Below are positions 11,005 to 23,200 of a stretch of 64,000 nucleotides of DNA, in pieces (positions within the stretch are counted from its first letter, which is position 1; each line of letters begins with the position of its first letter). Both the position numbers and the translations under genes were made by a program. The notes under the pieces are model-generated. The model was not told where the DNA came from. It did not search any database and saw only the letters and a list, made by a program, of their open reading frames with translations. The DNA comes from Erythrophleum ivorense (taxonomy: Eukaryota > Streptophyta > Magnoliopsida > Fabales > Fabaceae). The DNA is taken from the NCBI GenBank assembly GCA_026724425.1, contig JAIUCV010000023.1, positions 6,143,958-6,207,957 on the forward strand, written 5' to 3'.

Positions 11005-12642
11005 CTGCAATTGCACGCTCAAATTCATTAAGTGTGATTAAAATATTGGAAAAAATGCCAATACCCTGAGCATTAATTTAGCTTTGAATACTAAGTGAAG
11101 GGTGTTTTAAACATTTTTTATATTCGAAATATTGACTACTAGTTTGTGAGATAATGCGAACAACTGCTTTCAATTTAGAAAGTTGTACAATTTCACCTCC
11201 TCAACTTCAAAAGTTGATTCCATACTTTTAATTTTGTGCAACATAACTTCTCTGTAAATTTTTTCGTCTAAAACCCTTACTCTCCTTATTCATATAAACT
11301 AAAAGTGACAAAATCAGCCAAAAAAAAAAAAATCCAATCTATCATTCCAAGGAGCTTTATTGTTGCAAAAAAGTGTAAAAGAAAATGACAAAAAGTCATT
11401 GTTTATCACTTGGGATGGCAAGTCAATTATTTTTCTTTCTTTTCTTTTTCTCCGCCCCTCATTTGGACTCTTTAAGCTTATATAGATAAGTGGTGCCAAG
11501 GGTTTTGAATGAAAAAGTTAATAGATGAGTTATGTTGCAAAAAATTAAAATTTTGAGAGTTTAGTGTCAACTTTTAAAATCGAGAGGAGTAAATTACACA
11601 ACCTCGTTAATTGAAGGGTTTTTTGCATTTTGACCTTCATATATTTTTTGGATAAATTACTCTTGGACATTATTGGTATTAATCTGGTTTTTTAAGTGAT
11701 AGATATAATTTTGTAGTGTAATATATCTTGTTAGTGGCAAAGTAAATAAATAAATAAATAAATATATAGATATATATATGTAAGTTCTTTATCATTTAAA
11801 GGATCATAGCCTTCGTTGTTTGGTGTAAATCGCTAGGAAAGGATCAAAATTTGATATCATTTATAATAATTAAGCAGAAAAAGTTATAAAATGAAAAGGT
11901 AAATTATTCTGTTGTCTTCAAAAATAGTTTAATTATATGACCTTTTCTCATATTCTAAAACATTACTCTCCCCAAGTAAAATTAAAAGATCATAAGCCAC
12001 GATTATATATTCATTTTAATCCTCAAATGGTTAAAAAATAAATACATTGATTTGGTAAATTATAACATAAACACTTTTTAAAAATTTTTAAAAAATTAAA
12101 ATGATGCTTAAAAAATAAATAATTACTAAAAACAAAGAATATATTCACAGAATATTTGTAAAATTAAAAGATAATATTTGAGTTAATAATAATTAATATG
12201 TTTATTAAATATATATTTAATCAAAATAAGAACAACTATAAATATATAAATATTTTAGAATATATTCATTTTATTTTATTTTACAAAAATAATGAAATTA
12301 AAATTTTGGGAACTAACTTTTTTTTCATTAGTTGCATTTTCGTCCATGCTAGCTTCACCACCTATTTGGCTTATTCATATACTCTACCAACCTAAGTTTC
12401 TCAGTCACCGCTTTTGAAGTTGGAACTATAAGAGATGACAACGGCAACAATCCTTTCTCTCTTTGTTTCATTCGGATCATTCAAACTAATTCTCTAAATT
12501 AATAATCTAGTATGCATATTAATGCTTTGAAATCAATATTGATGCATATTATTTATGTCTCTATACGCATATATGAAGCTGGATCACCATATATATTCTT
12601 CTTATAAGAAAACAGAGAAAATGAATGGGAAGCTAAGCTAAC
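11005..12642. other. AT-rich intron or intergenic DNA, no gene seen
   Basis: Very AT-rich. It includes a TAAA/TATA microsatellite at about 11,740-11,780. No conserved coding was found on either strand. If the exons at 10,566-11,004 and 12,643-12,710 belong together, this is their intron. Confidence 0.4.
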
Positions 12643-12710
12643 CTTTCATGAGGATTGATGAGGAGAACATCTTTCTTGCGCTTGTGTTTACTTGTTACCA
12701 CTCTCCTCAT
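12643..12710 (-). CDS. Possible short first exon (speculative)
   Basis: Minus-strand ATG at 12,710 opens MRRVVTSKHKRKKDVLLINP and reaches a GT at 12,642 (AAAG|GTTAGC, a mediocre donor). It leaves two bases over, which is the phase needed to join the exon starting at 11,004. It lies just downstream, on that strand, of the tandem repeat 12,758-13,370, whose units carry a TATA-like sequence. Exon length, phase and position fit; nothing else supports it. Confidence 0.2.
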
Positions 12711-12757
12711 GCGAATTCCTCTGGTTGATACCTTTTTTGCTTGGCTGCCCTTCATGT

Positions 12758-13370
12758 TTTGTTTTGTAAACACTTCTTGACCTTACCCCTATATATATGT
12801 GCGTGTGTGCGTGTGTTCTCACAACAAATTCTCTCTTATATGTGTAACATATCTTTCAAACACAGCCTTCAGCCTCTAATTGCGTCTTGCTGGTTTCTTC
12901 CACTTCATGTGGCGCCGGCATTTACTGATCTTTTGTCCATTTTCCAACTTTGCTGCTCTATTTGTTTTGTAAACTCTTTTTAACCTTACCCCTATATATA
13001 TGTGTGTGTGTGTGTGTTCTCGCAACAAATTCTCTCTTATATGTGTAATATATGTTTCAAACACAGCCTTCGGCCTTCTCTTTCAGCCTCTAATTGCGTC
13101 TTGCTGGTTTCTTCCACTTAATGTCACATTTACTAATCTTTCGTCCATTTTCCAACTTTGCGGCTTCATTTGTTTTGTAAACACCTCCTAACCTTACCCC
13201 TATATATATGTGCGTTTGTGTGTGATTCTCGCAACAAATTCTCTTATAATATATGTTTCAAACACAGCCTCCCGCCTTCTCTTTCAGCCTCTAATTGCGT
13301 CTTGCTGGCTTCTTCCATTTCATGCGACATCCACTGATCTTTCCTCAATTTTCCAACTTTGCGGCCTCAC
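12758..13370. repeat. Three tandem copies of a ~205-bp unit
   Basis: Units begin near 12,761, 12,964 and 13,172 with GTTTTGTAAAC (spacings 203 and 208). In order each has CCTTACCCCTATATATATG, a (TG/CG)n run, ACAAATTCTCT, TTTCAAACACAGCCT, TCTAATTGCGTCTTGCTGG, CTTCCA and TTTTCCAACTTTGC. Units differ by small indels such as CAGCCTTCGGCCTTCTC inserts. The CTATATATA may serve as a TATA box on either strand, so this could be a triplicated promoter segment. Confidence 0.85.
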
Positions 13371-13429
13371 TTTTATCATTAAATAATTAATTATTATTTA
13401 TATGTAACTTGATTGGTTCTGGGCTAGGA

Positions 13430-13970
13430 AGACAAACATTACGACAGGATAATGGAAAAGTTTTCTACCATATGGTGTACAATTTTTGAACAACTGCCAC
13501 AATACCTAATTATGTGAAGTAAAGTCCCTTGCAGTTTCCCCTCTTACTATGAAGTCAACAAACTGGAATTGTGCTTGGATTGAGATTAAGATGCGTTTAT
13601 TTTTTATTTGTCAGCCAACGATGCAAGACCTCGCTGTGTCAGTCTCACTCAACACCCAAGTCCATTTTATCTTCTTAATTCGTTGTCATTTAAATATTTC
13701 ATCATTAATAATTTTATTTTTTTTCCTTTTTTATTAGATTACTATAGCATGTAATCATAAGTTTTATTCTGAATTTAATCTATTCTCCCATAAACCAATG
13801 CTAAGTAGAAAATCTGCCTTGCATTGCCTGCCCTCGTTATAGTTACATTCACTCCTTTGTCACATAAAGCAACTCGCAGCTTGGGTTGTGCATCCAACTT
13901 TACTCAACTTTAAATGTACGTTCGTATCAATTTTTTAATGACATATATAAAATACTTTTATTAGTCAGCT
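13430..13970. repeat. Host-type segment with a related copy at the right end of the window
   Basis: From about 13,600 this matches 63,255-64,000 in order: GTCAGCCAAC, CTCGCTGTGTCAGTCTCAC against CTCGTTTGTGTCAATCTCAC, ATTTCATCATTAAT, TTATTAGA(T/C)TACTATAG, CTGCCTTGCATT, CAGCTTG, CAATTTTTTAATGA and TTATTAGTCA. No coding sequence is recognised. The match stops where the Copia 2 LTR begins. Confidence 0.6.
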
Positions 13971-14049
13971 GATTATATAGGTGTGGCTTTGACATAACTA
14001 CTCAAATTCTGTTACAATAGAATGTTAACCATTCTTAACTTCTCTAACA
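13971..14049 (-). repeat. 3' LTR of Copia 2, truncated, with polypurine tract
   Basis: The minus strand shows a polypurine tract ACAGGGGAA (14,050-14,058) and then TGTTAGAGAAGTTAAGAATG from 14,049. LTR similarity to 54,255/62,791 is lost near 13,971, where host-type sequence begins. Confidence 0.65.
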
Positions 14050-14079
14050 TTCCCCTGTAATTTCCAAGGATTTCTCATC

Positions 14080-17000
14080 TCCTAAATGACGTCTAAAAGC
14101 AAAAAAAAAAGAAAAAAGGGTGCTTGAAATGACTTTTGTTAAATCATCAGAAACGTAACTTGAGGATGGAATATGGTTAACAACAATCCTTCTTTCTGGC
14201 CTTTTCTCTTACAAAGCCCAAGTCAAGGTCTATATGCTTTGTTCTAGCATGCAAAATAAGTTTAGTTGTTATCGTTACTGTACTTAAGTTGTCACATAGG
14301 ATTTGGGGTGGAGCAAATAAAACCAATATTCACTTCTTGCAATAGGACTTCATCCATAAAACTTCAGCCACTAGAGCAGCCATACTTCTATACTCTACCT
14401 TTATACTTGACGTTGCAATAGTAGTTTGCTTCTCTATGGACTAGGAAACAAGATTTTCATTTAGATAAATGTAAAATCCTAAAGTACTTCTTCTATTATT
14501 GCAATCTGAAGCCCAATTCACATAACAATATGTTGTGATTTTTCTATTTTTGCAAGGTTATAACTTGAGGTTGTGAGAGGTTGTTCTTACTAGGTATAGA
14601 AGAAATCTTTTCATAGCCTTTTAATGAATCTTGACTGGTGATTGCATAAATTGACATACTTTGTTTACAACAAAATTGATTTGGGGTCTTGTGATAGTCA
14701 CATATTGTAAAGTACCCACAATTGATATGGATAGATGAAGGCCTTCCAATTATCTCTACCTTCTTTTTGTAGTTTAAGACAAGAAATCATTGGAGTGTTT
14801 TCTCCTTTAGCGTGCTACATTTTGGCTCCCTTACAGATATCTTTTACATGCTTTTCCTATGGCAAATGAATGGACCTATCTTGTGATGTCTTTGCCTCAA
14901 AACCTAGAAAGTAGTTTGACATACCCAAGTCCTTTAGAGAGAACTAATTATTGAGGCTAGCAATCAACTCTAAAATCTTCTTACTTGAAGCAACTTTTAT
15001 GAGAATGTTATCAACATATACAAGTATATAATTAGTGTCCTCTTTTGTAGTTCTAATAAACAAGGATTGATCACATTTACTTAAAGCAAAACCAAATTTT
15101 GTCAAGGTTGAAACAAGTCTTTTGAACTAAGCTCTTAGAGCTTGTTTGAAACCATAGAATGCCTTATTTAGTTAACATACAATTTGCTTGTTAGAGTGTT
15201 CAAACCTTTAGGGCTGTTGCATATATGCTTCTTCATAGAGAATGCCATTAAGGAAGACATTATTCATATCCACCTAGTGAATATTCCATAGTTGAGAGAT
15301 AGCCAAAGAGAGAATTATTCAAATGGTCATAGGTTTGATAACTAGGCTAAAAGTTTCATTGAAAGAAAACCCTTCTCTTTGATGAAATCCTTTTGCAAGT
15401 AGCTTGGCTTTATATCTTAACAACGTTCCATCTAGATTTTGCTTCACTTTGTATACCCACTTGCACCCTATAGCTTGTCTATTTGGGGATAGTTCTACAA
15501 ATGTCCAAGTCTAGTTCTTAACCAACAGGACATACTTATCATTCATGGCTTGTTTCCAATAAAGAGAAGATAAGACTTTGTCAACAATAACTGGTTCTAT
15601 TTTAGCCACGTACGCCTTTGACTTAAAAATGCCATTCTTTAATCTAGTAATCATCTCATGAGTGGAGGATGGAAACTAAGATATATGAGAAGTCTACGTG
15701 GATCAACCATTAACTCAGTGCAAAGGTTAGTTATTGGTAGTGACTAACTTGTATGGTTGTGACTTGTATGTGAACCAATATCATTGTTGAGATTGGAACA
15801 AGTAGTTAGGCCAATAGCATAGTTGTTGTCATCACATGATGACTAACCTACACAATTGTTAGTGAGAGGAACACTGTGTTGGACATTCAAAAAATCCAAA
15901 TGAGGTCTAGTAAATGTAATAAATGATAAGGGTAATTGAGATAAAACATGTGTTTGAACAATAGAGTGATAAGGGGAAAAAGTTCATTAAAAGTTATATC
16001 TCTAGCAATAAAAATTTTGTTGTTAAGAGCCAAACATCTATAACATTTATAGGAGAAAGTATAACCTAGAAATATGCACTCAACTATTCTATAGGCCATT
16101 TTATGCATGTTGTAAGGTTGAGTCAATGGGTTACATACAAAACCAAGTGTTTTTAGGTGTAGGTATTGTGGCTTTTTGCTATATAGCTTTTCAAAAAGTG
16201 AAAGACCTCCTAGAGTAGTGGATGGTGATCTATTTACTAGGTAGGTAGTACTTTGGAAAGTGTCTAGCCAAAATGAAAGGAGGAAAGAGGAATTTGCTAA
16301 CAAGGTAGGACCAACATCAATAATATATCTATGTTTACACTAACTTAGGCTATTTTGTTCATGGACATATGGGTAACTCTTTCTATGTAAGATGCCATTA
16401 GAGGTGAGGCATTGAAAAAGTTCTTTAAATTTTCCTCCCAATCTAATTGGAATGCCTTAACCTTTGTATTAAATCGTAGTTTAACTTTGAATTTAAATTC
16501 AAGAAAGGTTGTATAAACCTTAGCTTTTATGTGTAATGGATAGAGCCATGTGAATCTTGTAAAGACATAAGTGAAATGAATATAATACGCATAACTACCA
16601 GTGGACTTCTTTAGTGAAGGGCCCTAAATATCCCAATATATAAGTTGTAGTGGTTTGGATATTGAGTCTTGGGAAAAGGAAAAGAACTTTTGTGGGATTT
16701 ACCAAAATAACAAGATTTACAAAAATCAAAACCAGTTTTGTGATGATTAGATAGATTATATGCTATCATGATATTGGTTACAATTAGGGATGAGTGATAA
16801 CCTAATCTATTATGCCATAGACTAAGCAAGATAGGGTATTTGTTTACACTAGAAGAATTAAACTTTCCAAGATTACAAACATCCAAAATAGAATTAGAAA
16901 CAAAATTCGAACAAGAGACAAAGCCTTCTAAACTTTCTAGTATAACTTCTTTTGTTCATTGAATTCACATCATTATAGGTGATATGGTTGGTTGCTCCCA

Positions 17001-17480
17001 AATCTAAGAACTATAAGGGTCTTATAGTTGCCTTAGATGTTACTAGTAATATGGATGCTTGATCTTTATGCCTTTAAGTTGTTATTGTGAATGACCTAAT
17101 CATTGATGGACAAGCCTTGAAAGCTTTGATCAAATCAATACTAGCAAGTGCTTACTAAATGCCCACCTTTGTCACATAGCTGACAAGTAACAAAGGCCCT
17201 TTGGCCATTGGATCTTGCACCTCTACCACGTCTACCATTAAAGAAGGAAGCCTATAACTAGGTAAGAACACACCCTTATCTTTACATGTAGGGTTAGACA
17301 TGTTCATTATACTATTCTTTTCCCTTATCCTATATTCTTTACCATTATTTTCTCTCCTTAATCTCAATTATATGATAAAGGAAATCATTTCATTCTTAGC
17401 ATATTTTTAAAGCATTTAGTCTTATTCAATAAATATTGATGCCTTATGAAGATTATCATGAAAGCAAGTGGAGAAAGATT
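14080..17480 (-). pseudogene. Copia 2 gag-pol remnant (RNase H to gag zinc knuckle)
   Basis: Read right to left: an RGRG stretch and an intact zinc knuckle CQLCDKGGHLVSTC (17,144-17,185); protease LDLGATNHIT (about 16,979-17,005; the family has DSGAT); GAG-pre-integrase WHNRLGYHSS with FCKSCYFGKSHKSSFPF (16,611-16,886); integrase HEQNSLS then LLANSSFLLSFWLDTFQSTT and YRIVECIFLGYTF (15,887-16,350). RT is heavily mutated; its catalytic motif reads YVDN (15,007-15,018), a Asp-to-Asn change. RNase H ends VREANYYCN-type sequence near 14,420 and QVTFLM near 14,130. Many stops and frameshifts leave it inactive. The gag N-terminus is not recognised to the right. Confidence 0.75.
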
Positions 17481-18199
17481 AGAAAAAAAACCTATTATGG
17501 GGAGGAGCATAAAATAAAGCATAGTCGATTAGTCAACTAGTCTATAGGTAGCAGTAAACTATCATGGAATTTTTTTTAGAGAAAAGCAACATTGTAATAG
17601 AACAATCATTGTTTCCTTAGACTAGTCAACCAACTAGCTAATTAATGACAAAAGTTGGTCATTCTATAATGCAACAGTTGACTAGTTTATGGCCCCAGTC
17701 AACTGATAAACAAGTATCAGTCAACTAGTCCCTGCATTTTCTCTATAGAAGAAAATGAAGCCAATTTCAAGGATTATGCAAGTATAAATGATATCTCTTT
17801 AAATTCCCTTAAACCTTAAGTCTTAAGTACCAGTAAAAATAACATAAATTCCCTTAAGCATGGAATATTTCTACATACGAGACCCTATACATACCCTAAA
17901 TAATTCCCTTGTAAAGATGACTTGAACACTGGAGACTGTGACTTGGACCTATGATGATGAACTATTAAGGGCATTTAAGACACTAAAAGATGTGACTATC
18001 AAGGAAAGAGGTTCCATTAGAAATTATACAGATAGCATATGTTTGCAAATACCTAGCTTTTAATTCCCTATATTTATCAACAAATCCTACTATTTGCTTC
18101 ATTTTCTCATAGCAAATTATATTTATCTTCAATATGTACATACATGAATGACTTAGCATATGATTCCTAACAAGCATTAAACCTTATTGTATCAAATAA
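17481..18199. other. Unassigned Copia 2 interior with AGTCAACTAGTC cluster
   Basis: Expected to hold gag of Copia 2, but no gag motif is seen. Between 17,520 and 17,735 the motif AGTCAACTAGTC or its parts recur at least five times. No gene is called. Confidence 0.4.
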
Positions 18200-18734
18200 T
18201 GTAATATCTAGTTTTTTAGAAATTAAACTGAAATTGATATTATGATATAAGAAGACCCTAAGACAAAGTAAATTAAGGCTAATTGAGGATAGAATGCTAA
18301 TTAGAGCATCTAAAAATATGGGTAGGAAACAAAGAATAGCTTAAAACTAGAACCAAAATGAATAAACAAAATAAACCAAAAATGTGATGGCAAAATTATA
18401 ATTTCGGACAACTTTTGAGAAACTTAAAGGAGGAAGTTTTAAATGTTAGAATTGAGTTTACTAGAGTTTTTAAAGGCTTAGAAAACCATAAAAACTATCA
18501 GAATGGTTAAAACCATTTTGGTGTGCAATTTAGATCGTTGGTTGACTTAAATTTTGATTGGGTCATGTTGGATGGTTTTACATCCCATAAATTTGAAACA
18601 AAATGTTTTTAGTAAACTAGATGATCGAAATTTTATAATGGAAAAGACAGTTTTTAAAAAGGAGTTAAAATGAACTCAAATGAAGAAAGGGAAATGGAAG
18701 GGCATAAAATTATTAAAAAAACCTAGCCCTTTCA

Positions 18735-18743
18735 TATAAATAG
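18735..18743 (+). promoter_or_regulatory. TATA box of LTR A
   Basis: TATAAATAG followed by a C-rich stretch. It sits 117 nt before the first splice donor, the same layout as TTATATAG in LTR C (37,559-37,566) and CTATATATATG in LTR D (44,474-44,484). Confidence 0.6.
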
Positions 18744-20045
18744 CCACCCCCACCCTTTCTTCTTCATTTGACAGAAATTTTGCGGCTCCAAATCTAACCT
18801 AAGAGGCGTCGAAGAACTACCAAGAGCTAAGGGGAAATAAAACTACCTAAGGTAAGTAAATGTAAAGAATGTAAATGTAAATGTAAATGTAAACTACCTA
18901 ATTTCTACTATTTCTCTTCTTTCTCTTTATGGTTTTAGTTTCCTAAAAGGGGGGATTTCTTGGCTAAAACTTTGGAGGAAAGGGCTCCTTCAAGGAAACT
19001 AAATATACCATATTATTCTCCATTCAAAGGCTTTTCAATTAATATATAATATGATGTAAGAAGTTAGCTTCTCCTTGTTCTTTTATTGCCCTCTAGGTTT
19101 GGCCAACTTGAGATGAAGATGAAAAGGATTGGGTTTTGATCAAAGCGTGATGGGAATTAAGGTTTTGGAGCATGGAGATTAATATAGAACTAAAAGAAAC
19201 AACTAGCAAGTCATAGGTTGCAAGATATGGAATTTAGAGTTTTAATTGCACCTTAGGAAATATGAAGGCTTAAAATGGTATTTCAAATCATGTAAGAGCA
19301 TAATTGAACTAAGAAGAAGCTAAGGAAGCTTCATAGGTATCAATTTACTAAGACAAATAAACAAAACTCCATGAAAGGTTATTTTAAGGTGCGTTTCAAC
19401 CAAGACCTATTTAAGGCACCTAGGGAGAGTTTTCTTTGATTATAAGGATATAAATGGTCTAGATATGAATTATTAGAAGCCTTATTTTGAAAGGTAAAAA
19501 TTTAGGGTTCTATCATATATAAAAAATCAACTTGGTGATAGGTTCCTTGAATTGAGTTTATGATGGCTCCAATGAGTTATAATGGAATCATATAACTCAT
19601 ATTGGGAGATATTTTAGAGCCATGATATTAATTTATAAGAGTTGCTTCATTATGCATTTAATTGAACTATATGGGAACCTAAAGTTCTAACTAGGTTATA
19701 TAAGGCTTAAATGGGTATAAATATGATTCCATTGATAATCTTATACTTTATTTGATTTGTCTAGGTTAAGCAAGTGAAATCTTTCTCAAGTGTAGATGTG
19801 AGGCTGAGAGATTAAGCCAAGAACCAAAAGGAAACTAAATTGAATTTTTAAATAAAATAGCTCTTTATCTATTATTGCATATATATTGGTTGCTTGATTG
19901 GTCTTGGGTTGCTTGTATTTCTTACTTGCTAATTATGTTTGTTATTGATTGACTGATGATCATATGCAATTCCATGGCATTTGATTGCATTTGGAATTGA
20001 TTTGGCTCTTGAATAAGTGATATTGTATCAAAAGTCCTTTGAATT

Positions 20046-20200
20046 GGGTGAGGTGAGGCCAAAAGTCCCTAAATGTGAATGAGACAAAGCCAAAAGTCTT
20101 AATTATGAGTGAGACTAAGTCAAAAGTCTCTAAAAGAAGGTGAGACTAAGTCAAAAGTCTCGAATTGTTGGGTGAAACTAGATTAAAAATCCCTAGAATT
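20046..20200 (+). repeat. GGTGAGG...AAAAGTCCC tandem array in LTR A
   Basis: About five ~30-nt units of the form GGTGAGACTAAGTCAAAAGTC. The same array, diverged, occurs in LTRs C, D, E, F and both Tekay LTRs, always between the second splice donor and the hairpin. Confidence 0.75.
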
Positions 20201-23200
20201 TGTTTTGTTTTTAACAGAGCCATGTGATCCTTTATGCATGAATATGATTGATATTTGATGGCGTATGATAACTCCTATATTTTCATCATTTTATCCTTCA
20301 TTCTTAGTGATTTTAATATATGGTTTTGGCTAATTAAGGCTTTTAAAATGATTTTCATGATTTTGGCCAAATTTTGGATTTGATGGCTTTTTAGGCTAAT
20401 TCTTTAGGATTATACTCATATTGTGTATATTATGTGATTCTATTAATTTTAGGGCTTCATTCTTCCTGTCTTGCCAAATCTATGCATTGCACTGTGATTT
20501 CATGCCTAATTGTGCTTTACCGAGTAATTAATCATGAAATTCTAGATATTTTCTAATGAGTTTCTTTCGAGGAATGTCTATTCCTTCATCTATTTGATGA
20601 TTTCCTCCATCCCATATCATTAGTTTTCATTTCATGATGAACCTAAAATTTCACTGTCTCTACCATTTTTCACTTTCCCAAAATACTTCTACATAGGGAC
20701 TTACTTGGATTTTTCATTAATGAATTTTGATTTGATCATTTCAAATGACTATTAGGCAATTAATCTCAAGAAATTAATGGTTAAAGTTTGGTCATTTGAT
20801 CAAAGATTTGATTAGTAAAAGAGATTAAAGTTGATCTAATTAAGGATAAAATGGTCATTTTCATAGAAAAATAATATTTCTTGTGAATTTCTTAAGTTTT
20901 TTTTCTTTCTTTCCTTTTAATAATTTTAGCTTAATATTCTCTCCATTTGTGTTTAATTTTCATCTCTTTATTAGTCTTTAATAGGGCTTAATTGGATTAA
21001 TTCATTTAATTAACGATTAATGCTACCTAATTATGTGATTAATTATTTTATTTTATTTTTGCTACATCATCTATTTTAGTGTCACATTTTTATAGGTTGC
21101 ATGGCTCATTGAAGGGTAATTTGGTCATTTAAATAGAGGACAAACTTGAGCTTTCATGGGGTGATGATGTGGCATACTTACGTGGCATTCATTAATCCAT
21201 GTCATCAACTTGTTTTAATCCCATTGATCCATCTAAGCTCTTACTTATCCACATCACTTGTCATACCTTACTATATAACACTTTTTCTACTATATATACC
21301 TCATATAGAACTTAGAAGAATCAATGGAAATTTGAACTGATAAAAATTTTTTGTTTTAAAACTTCTTCAGACAATTTCACTATTTATTTAGTCATTTTCA
21401 AAATTTTGTCTAACTTTAAAAATACATAATTAATTATAGAAAAATCGTATGAGGTTAGTTCAGGGATTTACTTTAAACTCTCTAAGTCCTTTACAATGAA
21501 AAAATACTTGCTTAGCGGAGTACATATAAATTCATATAAAGTTACCCCTAAAACAAACTAGACGGTTCTATCCCTCATTTGTCATATTATTATTACTTTG
21601 CTTTTATATAAGCATAGGCATCCTTGCATTTTAGGCACACTAGTCATATTCTTTGTACTTCAAGGTTGGGTATATATATGGCTTTCTGTTACATACCCTA
21701 TTATTATACAGTATTATAACACAACTCATACATACCATAATCCAAAGATATTTAATTAGATGACAAAATATGATGCATAAAAGTAAGGTCCTCAATTTAT
21801 GCCTCCATACTCTTTGCCTTTGCTTGAACTCAAACCTAGGATAGGTTATATTTGGGGTGAGATTATGAAATCTCAATAATAGTAAACCAGTCTCATTCAT
21901 AAGCAAGCATGTAAGTACATGACATAATGCAAATCAAGGTGCCACATACCATATAGTAATATAAGGAATTTCATACAAGGCCAAGCACAATCTAAGCATA
22001 TATGTCTCATCTTATAGCATAAATGACAACTTGATATAGCACAACACTCATCATTATACAAACATACAAGCTTGAAGAAAGAGAAAGGAAAAATACTACC
22101 TTAACAAACTTTGCTCCTTAAGCCTTGGAACTCGGTCTACTTGCTTTTGGAGTTCCCAAACAAATATCAAACCCTATAATTATAATGATAATTCATTATA
22201 ATTAACACATAAACCTTAACTTCTAAAGTAATATAACCCTTTTAAACTCATTGGAACCATTGGAATTGAAAAAATCTAACTCCTTCCTTTTCAATCCACT
22301 ATGGCCGAATAATATGCATTTCTTAGCCAAAATTTAACAATTTTATTCCATGAGTTTTTGGGGCTTTGACATAGGTATTCCTTACTAAAAACACCCTTTT
22401 GAATCCATTGAAATGGATAAAATTATCAAATTCTAGCACCAACAACATGTTTTGGTCATAACATAACCTAACTCTGTTTTAGGCCCAAAAGTTAGTTTAT
22501 TAGTTTTAAAAATTCCATAGCCTCTTCCTTTATGTTTTAGGACTTGAATTTGGTATACATGACTTTAGGACATTAAGAAAACACCATAAAAATTTTGAGA
22601 AAATTCGGACAGCATCTCCCCAACATTTCCATTTTCCCAAAAATTATAATCTTTGTATTTTTCAAAGTTCTAGCACATAATAAAGATAGATAAGCTCATA
22701 CGGCCTCCATAGTTAATATATAAACTCCATTCCTAGGTCTTCATATTCAACATATAAACTCCATTTCTAATAATCCATATGCTGTCCAAAAGTGGCCCAT
22801 AGCTAGGGTTTAACAAAACTAACTTAAACCATGTGATTTTCAAGTGCAAGGTAGAGAAAACTTACTCTTTAAGCTTAATCCTTGCTTCCTTTTCTTTTCT
22901 CACACTAAAATCGCTTATTTTACCACTTAGAGCAACACGCCACCTTGAATAAAGGATGAAGATGCAGCTGCCCTTTGGAGAAAATGATTGGAGAATGAAG
23001 AAGATGAAGGAATTTAATGAAGAATGGTGGTAGTTTTACTTGATTTCACTTCTTCTTCCACTTTTCCTCCCCCTCTCTCTCTCTTCATATTTTTCTCTCC
23101 CTCTCCCTTGTGTGTGGCATGAAAATGGTGGAATGGAGGTGAAGGAGATGAACTTAAATGAAGTTAAATGGTCATACCAAATTTGGACTCTTGGATCAAC

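Noticed and set aside
12741..13191. Overlapping small frames on both strands
   Set aside because: Products of the 205-bp tandem repeat; the same peptide pattern recurs in each unit in different frames.
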